This document shows, piece by piece, positions 31,780 through 35,712 of a stretch of DNA of 35,712 nt. The first letter of the stretch is position 1. The number at the start of each line of letters is the position of its first letter. Source of the stretch: Eimeria necatrix. Its lineage: Eukaryota > Apicomplexa > Conoidasida > Eucoccidiorida > Eimeriidae. A program made the position numbers and the translations under genes. The notes under the pieces are model-generated. The model was not told the DNA's origin. It searched no databases and worked only from the letters and a program-made list of their open reading frames with translations. The DNA is taken from the NCBI RefSeq assembly GCF_000499385.1, contig NW_013654034.1, positions 1-35,712 of the forward strand, in the 5' to 3' direction.

Positions 31780-32056
31780 GATACCAAACCTCCGCCTTGG
31801 CAAATGTCGGCGCAATCAAGATGCTTGGCAAAGTAGTCAGGTATACTTGGATAAAGTACTCCTCATCTGCAAGACGGCGTTTCAGTGAAAAGCTGGCCAA
31901 GTGAAGTAATCCATGCCGGTTACACTAGAGACAGGCTCAAAAGCGCGGTTCTCCAGCAACAAACATGTAAAGCGGCTAGCCTCCGGTTCGGATATCACGC
32001 GGCCAAGCTGCGCACGCGGTTCTACATCGCGCCGGCCGCCATCACGATCACAGCCT
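31678..32056 (+). repeat. Near-identical long direct repeat, copy 1
   Basis: The 379 bp here recur at 35334-35712 (offset 3656 bp) with four mismatches seen by eye, two of them in the first dozen bases. The window ends inside copy 2, so the true length is unknown. The left boundary is sharp: upstream sequences are unrelated. It contains the end of one open frame and the start of another. Confidence 0.97.
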
Positions 32057-32167
32057 CTGACTGACCCGTCGCACAGCAGAAGCTCCTCTACATGCACACA
32101 GGCAGCCCATAATCCTCAGAGCAGCAATGTGACACCGCGCTGCGGTTGGAGTGAAAGCACAGCATGA
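31913..32167 (+). CDS. ORF starting inside the long direct repeat (84 aa)
   Basis: An ATG-started frame 134 bp after the stop of the 213-aa frame. It is very Ser/Thr/Arg/Pro-rich and hydrophilic, especially after residue 30. Residues 20-34 (KRLASGSDITRPSCA) are a diverged in-frame match to residues 109-123 of the 213-aa frame (10 of 15 identical). The first 48 or so codons lie in the direct repeat and recur at 35569 to the window end. It may be an exon rather than a whole gene. The opposite strand is also open (31882-32097). Confidence 0.3.
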   Translation: MPVTLETGSKARFSSNKHVKRLASGSDITRPSCARGSTSRRPPSRSQPLTDPSHSRSSSTCTQAAHNPQSSNVTPRCGWSESTA

Positions 32168-33216
32168 AACACTTTGCGGCAGCCTCGAGACAGCACACGA
32201 CTCTGTGGCGTCGCCCAGGCAACGAGGCACATCTGGGTATTGCATACTACACAGCTTCGACAGCAGATACCTACGCCCCATGTTTATCTATATGCATGTG
32301 AGAATAGCAGCTTTCGTCTGTGGCATCGTGCCCCTCGTCAGTCGCACTGTCTGCGCATCGTCTCGTTATGTGAGGTTTGCAACTGCCTAGCAGCTGGAGT
32401 ATAGACGTAGCAATGCCACATTGGAGAAGGCAGTGTGATCGCGCGAGTTTTCCTACTCAAATCTAGCTTCATGATGCTAATTGGGACATGACTGTCGTGC
32501 AAAAACGCCTGGACAGAGCAAGCCAGAACGGCAGCCTGCTGCAAATTTCCAGCTCAGTTTTCGACGTGCCATTTGTCGGCTCGGCGGACCTTACCGTTTG
32601 AAGGGCATGGCAGAGCACCGCATTTCACATCCAGCATGCCTGTATGTTACGGGGCATGTTGTGCAGCAAGTTTTCCTTGCATTGATTCGCATTCCACAAA
32701 CACTTGCACCACGCGCTGACGAGAAGCAGTACGTGCCTTACTGGCATGAAAGAGGCAGTCCTCACAGTTGCAGACTCTGGAGAAGTCTGCAAGATAAAGT
32801 TCACTCTGTCCTATCTCTCGACCATCAGTACACGCAGGGGACGCACACGCTGTCAGTTCCAAAAGTTACTCTGTGATAGGCTCTTCAACAGATCCGAATA
32901 CGGAAGCCGCCGGCATGAATTCTATAAGCTGATGCACTAGCTACCATGTGGAGTGGTGCGGGTCCGTTGGCCAGTTTCCCAAATCTCCAATACGACTTTC
33001 CGAGGTATGCAGTGTTTCAGGTTGCACTATTCGCGGGATGTTTGTACATTCATGACCCCGTCCTGTCGAACAAACTCGTCGAAAACGCTTGAGCGTCGAT
33101 GCAATCTGACGCCGCCAATGCATTAAGCTCATAAGGCAAAGCAGAGAGACCTTCAAATGGTGCATATAGTCATTCATCACAGTGCTGTAGTTGCGCGAAA
33201 GTGTGTCCCCAAGCAA

Positions 33217-33564
33217 TCAACCGTCTCTTGGAAAAGAGTCGCAGATGCTTTCTGCTGCGCGATGGGCTTCAATCGCACCAGCAGCGCAACAAACGCTAAG
33301 CTTCAATCGCACCAGCAGCGCAACAAACGCTCCGCGCGTTAGCACTTCGCCGGTTTTGCAATCGACGAAAATACCCGAGACGCCTTTTCGAATCCCATGG
33401 CGTATGGCACGCACTCTCTGGACGATTGAAAAGTTCGACACTCTGTGAAACACATCGAGCCAACATATCCGTAGAGGTCGCCACCAATAATTGTCGCAGC
33501 ACTTCGCCTGCACGAATCGCAGTGCTTTTATTGCGCTTTGTCCAATCGTTGTTGCAGCCTGCAA
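33217..33564 (-). CDS. Hypothetical minus-strand open frame (115 residues)
   Basis: The C-terminal two thirds look protein-like: S-I-V-Q-R-V-R-A-I-R-H-G-I-R-K-G, then G-I-F-V-D-C-K-T-G-E-V. However, the frame overlaps another minus-strand frame of similar quality (33296-33592) and a + frame, and it reads through a 34-bp tandem repeat whose unit is not a multiple of three. No domain is recognised. Chance is likely. Confidence 0.15.
   Translation of the reverse strand: MQAATTIGQSAIKALRFVQAKCCDNYWWRPLRICWLDVFHRVSNFSIVQRVRAIRHGIRKGVSGIFVDCKTGEVLTRGAFVALLVRLKLSVCCAAGAIEAHRAAESICDSFPRDG
33266..33331 (+). repeat. 34-bp tandem duplication
   Basis: 32 bases beginning GCTTCAATCGCACCAGCAGC at 33266 recur without change at 33300. 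The 34-bp period shifts the reading frame, so the doubling argues against coding across it. Confidence 0.96.
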
Positions 33565-34937
33565 CCAAGCGCGTCAGCATCCACGGTTTCACATTACTCC
33601 CCTATGAAGTACACACAAAAGCGTGTTGCACGCAAGTTTCCACAGGACGAGCGATGCATGGTTTGATGCAGTAGATACTAAGCCACAGAGCCCGTAATAG
33701 CTACTCCACTTGCAATACAGACAAGTCTCACTTCGAAAACAAGGATTGGCAGTCATTTAGGCCGAACGCTTTTGAGGGCCCCTGCTTTCCACCTGCTGCA
33801 TGCTCCACACAGCGTGCATCATGTTTTGTGCAAGGATATCCAGATCCCACAGCTTTGTGTATGAGTGCGTAACGCTGCCGCTGAGTGACACTGAAGACAG
33901 AACAGACGTAGGAAGGACCAGCACAAAGATACAACGCAGAAGGTAGCATGAAATGACCCAAATGACTGCTTCAGGTTCTCGTTTTGCTGGCCCCGTGCGA
34001 TTTTCCTGTACGTTGGTTTGAACTGGAGAGCCTCAAGCGTCCTGACACACAGAGTGTGGAACACTAAACAATGCGAGGCGAGGCAAAAATTTTCTGAGGC
34101 AGAATGATGAGTCTGAGCTTGTCCTTCTTTAGGGCTGTGCTGCACGTTTGCCTGGCAGAACGCATACTTGCATATTGTTGTATTCTATCTGCCTTTTGGA
34201 AAGACAAATCACGGCGGCCATGCATAAAGCTCCCCCCGATGCAGCGGATAAGAAGCTGCACAAAACTCATTATTTGGAAAGCTCTGTTTATCTGCTTTAC
34301 TCAACGGTGAATATGCGTAGCGGGTCTCACGTCGCAGCAACGCAAGCATCCAAAGATTTGGAGATAACAAGAACGTGGGTTCGGAGCATTTAATGCTGTT
34401 CGTACAAACTGCAAATGAAGCCAGTTCTAGTCACGTGAGTCAAGTCGACAAAAACATACACAGCTTTGCCTGAAGTTGAATGAAAGCTTTAAATTCTGTT
34501 ATGTAAGGATGACGCGGTGAACCCTAAAAGCCCTATTGCTCACTGTCTGAAGTAGCCAAATACTCAGTGCCTCTTTCCGCGTTATGAAAAGAATTCCACA
34601 GTCCGGTTGACATGCCAATGACTACGCACGCTTGGCTCTCGGCCAACAAATGCCCAAACGAGCAACGTGCAGAAGCGCTGCTTCAAGGCATTAGGAAATA
34701 TCGCTAGCTCTTACTTGAGAAGGCCTGCACCCCTTACCGTCAAAATACGACAAACCTTGCGATTTCCCAGCTATGCAGTGGCTGAACCAACAACAAAGAC
34801 CGCCTCTATGCACACCACAAATACAAAAAGTAGCTTAGAATGCTAGTCATACAGAGCACGACGTCCGTGCAGCATCCTTTATTCCCAACGCCAAAACATG
34901 GCTGCAGTTCTCTTGCGTATTCATGGTAGCACTGTAG

Positions 34938-35435
34938 AACAAAGTGCAACTTACATCCTGCCGGTTGCCAAGGGCGCGAGATGTCATCTCCGTTGTCTTT
35001 CGTGGGGAACTCCAATGCGCAGAGCAGCAGCTGAGCTGGAACGTGGCAGAACTACCTGAAGTGAGAATCACCAGAGAATATAATATACCTGAATTTCACA
35101 GCCAAAGACTATGTCGCAGCTTGCTGCAGCGTGCTGCTGCTCATCGTGGACTGGGCCACTTGCGAACAATCGAATGCAGGTCATTTCATCCGAGCAGCGA
35201 CTCCAAGAGTAAGGAAAGTGCTCTCTTTGGCGTAATACTAGAAACACTTGACGCAGTGGTGACTGGAAGCAATAGCTGTGAACTCAGTGATAGACTCAGG
35301 AGCTACGTCCATTCTGTACTGGGCAACCAGCCACATTTCAGAGTAGCACACCACTGTTTTCACCCAGCTCGAGCTTCACAATATCGAGCTGTAGAAATTC
35401 GCGTCAGAGCTCGGTGTTTGTTACGCACTCTCTAA
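34938..35435 (+). CDS. Long open frame ending in the direct repeat (165 residues), probable exon
   Basis: Open from just after TAG at 34935. That TAG could itself be the end of an acceptor (GTATTCATGGTAGCACTGTAG). There is no ATG at the left edge (first GTG at 34944), so this is probably an internal or terminal exon. The protein is soluble and mixed in charge, with amphipathic stretches (C-R-S-L-L-Q-R-A-A-A-H-R-G-L-G-H-L-R) and E-S-A-L-F-G-V-I-L-E-T-L-D-A-V-V. The last 33 residues (including VAHHCFHPARASQYRA) and the stop are shared with the 213-aa frame through the direct repeat. Another frame from an ATG at 34898 overlaps the left part for 54 codons. No family is recognised. Confidence 0.4.
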   Translation, partial: NKVQLTSCRLPRARDVISVVFRGELQCAEQQLSWNVAELPEVRITREYNIPEFHSQRLCRSLLQRAAAHRGLGHLRTIECRSFHPSSDSKSKESALFGVILETLDAVVTGSNSCELSDRLRSYVHSVLGNQPHFRVAHHCFHPARASQYRAVEIRVRARCLLRTL

Positions 35436-35712
35436 GATACCAAACCTCCGCCTTGGCAAATGTCGGCGCAATCAAGATGCTTGGCAAAGTAGTCAGGTAT
35501 ACTTGTATAAAGTACTCCTCATCTGCAAGACGGCGTTTCAGTGAAAAGCTGGCCAAGTGAAGTAATCCATGCCGGTTACACTAGAGACAGGCTCAAAAGC
35601 GCGGTTCTCCAGCAACAAACATGTAAAGCGGCTAGCCTCCGGTTCGGATATCACGCGGCCAAGCTGCGCACGCGGTTCTACATCGCGCCGGCCGCCATCA
35701 CGATCACAGCCT
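35334..35712 (+). repeat. Near-identical long direct repeat, copy 2 (cut by window end)
   Basis: Second copy of 31678-32056, same orientation. Differences seen by eye: two near the left edge, one A/G in the ATATCGAGCT block and one G/T in the TATACTTG block. Its right boundary is not visible. Confidence 0.97.
35569..35712 (+). CDS. Partial ORF in repeat copy 2
   Basis: Counterpart of the frame at 31913-32167: the same ATG, open through the first 48 codons and cut by the window end. The two copies look identical over this part, so nothing can be learned about selection here. Confidence 0.3.
   Translation, partial: MPVTLETGSKARFSSNKHVKRLASGSDITRPSCARGSTSRRPPSRSQP

Larger units (their letters stand above)
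32168..34897. other. Stretch between the direct-repeat copies
   Basis: Many overlapping frames, none decisive. The better ones are a + frame of 131 codons without ATG (32481-32876) and two overlapping minus frames at 33217-33592. No reverse transcriptase, integrase or transposase motif was seen, so the direct repeats are not obviously LTRs. Confidence 0.4.

Noticed and set aside
2605..34530. Telomere-like AAACCCT units
   Set aside because: Only single scattered occurrences; no tandem array, so not the telomere-like repeats known from Eimeria.
32057..35333. The direct repeats as LTRs of a retrotransposon with this stretch as the internal part
   Set aside because: No reverse transcriptase, RNase H, integrase or protease motif was seen in any frame, no clear TG...CA ends are visible at the repeat's left edge, and open frames continue across that boundary.

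Overview
This looks like a nuclear segment from a eukaryotic microbe, most likely an apicomplexan of the coccidian type (Eimeria-like). Three things support this. (1) A local cluster of CAG/CTG triplet runs at 25.45-25.72 kb falls in open frames that would encode runs of Ser, Gln or Ala, a known habit of Eimeria proteins. (2) The palindrome TGCATGCA, a known apicomplexan AP2-factor binding motif, occurs at least eight times where about half a copy is expected by chance. (3) Most of the window is not densely coding, and what coding signal exists is broken into short pieces next to plausible splice sites. There are no operons, bacterial genes, rRNAs or convincing tRNAs. The taxon is an inference and no gene could be named.

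Layout. 0.2-3.7 kb: two old, diverged copies of one roughly 300-bp repeat (about 242-543 and 2645-2926). An ATG-started 116-codon frame begins inside the end of the first copy. Just after the second copy lie two ATG-started frames with hydrophobic, signal-peptide-like N-termini. 3.7-9.3 kb: essentially featureless, with two stretches of about 1 kb lacking even modest open frames. 9.3-11.0 kb: a second pair of diverged repeats whose right halves keep an aligned, gap-free protein similarity; a 148-residue frame lies between them. 11.8-12.5 kb: a 218-residue cysteine-rich open frame preceded by a good 3' splice site. 13-25 kb: mostly nothing supportable, apart from short tandem repeats, a perfect 32-bp palindrome at 21.33 kb and a 16-bp one at 23.9 kb.

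25.2-26.4 kb holds the best candidate for a real multi-exon gene, on the + strand: exon-like open frames, homopolymer tracts, a GAG/GTATAT donor, pyrimidine-rich acceptors and an AT microsatellite just downstream. I could not join the exons into one model. 26.5-31.1 kb is again featureless. 31.1-35.7 kb carries a near-identical direct repeat (31678-32056 and 35334-35712, running off the window). The longest ATG-started frame (213 aa) and another long frame (165 residues) both run in frame into the repeat and share their last 33 residues and stop codon.

The common theme is duplicated, decaying or diversifying short coding modules, as in a fast-evolving gene-family cluster inside a gene-poor block. 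Most CDS entries are candidates at low to moderate confidence: at this base composition, open frames up to roughly 150 codons arise by chance in a window this long.
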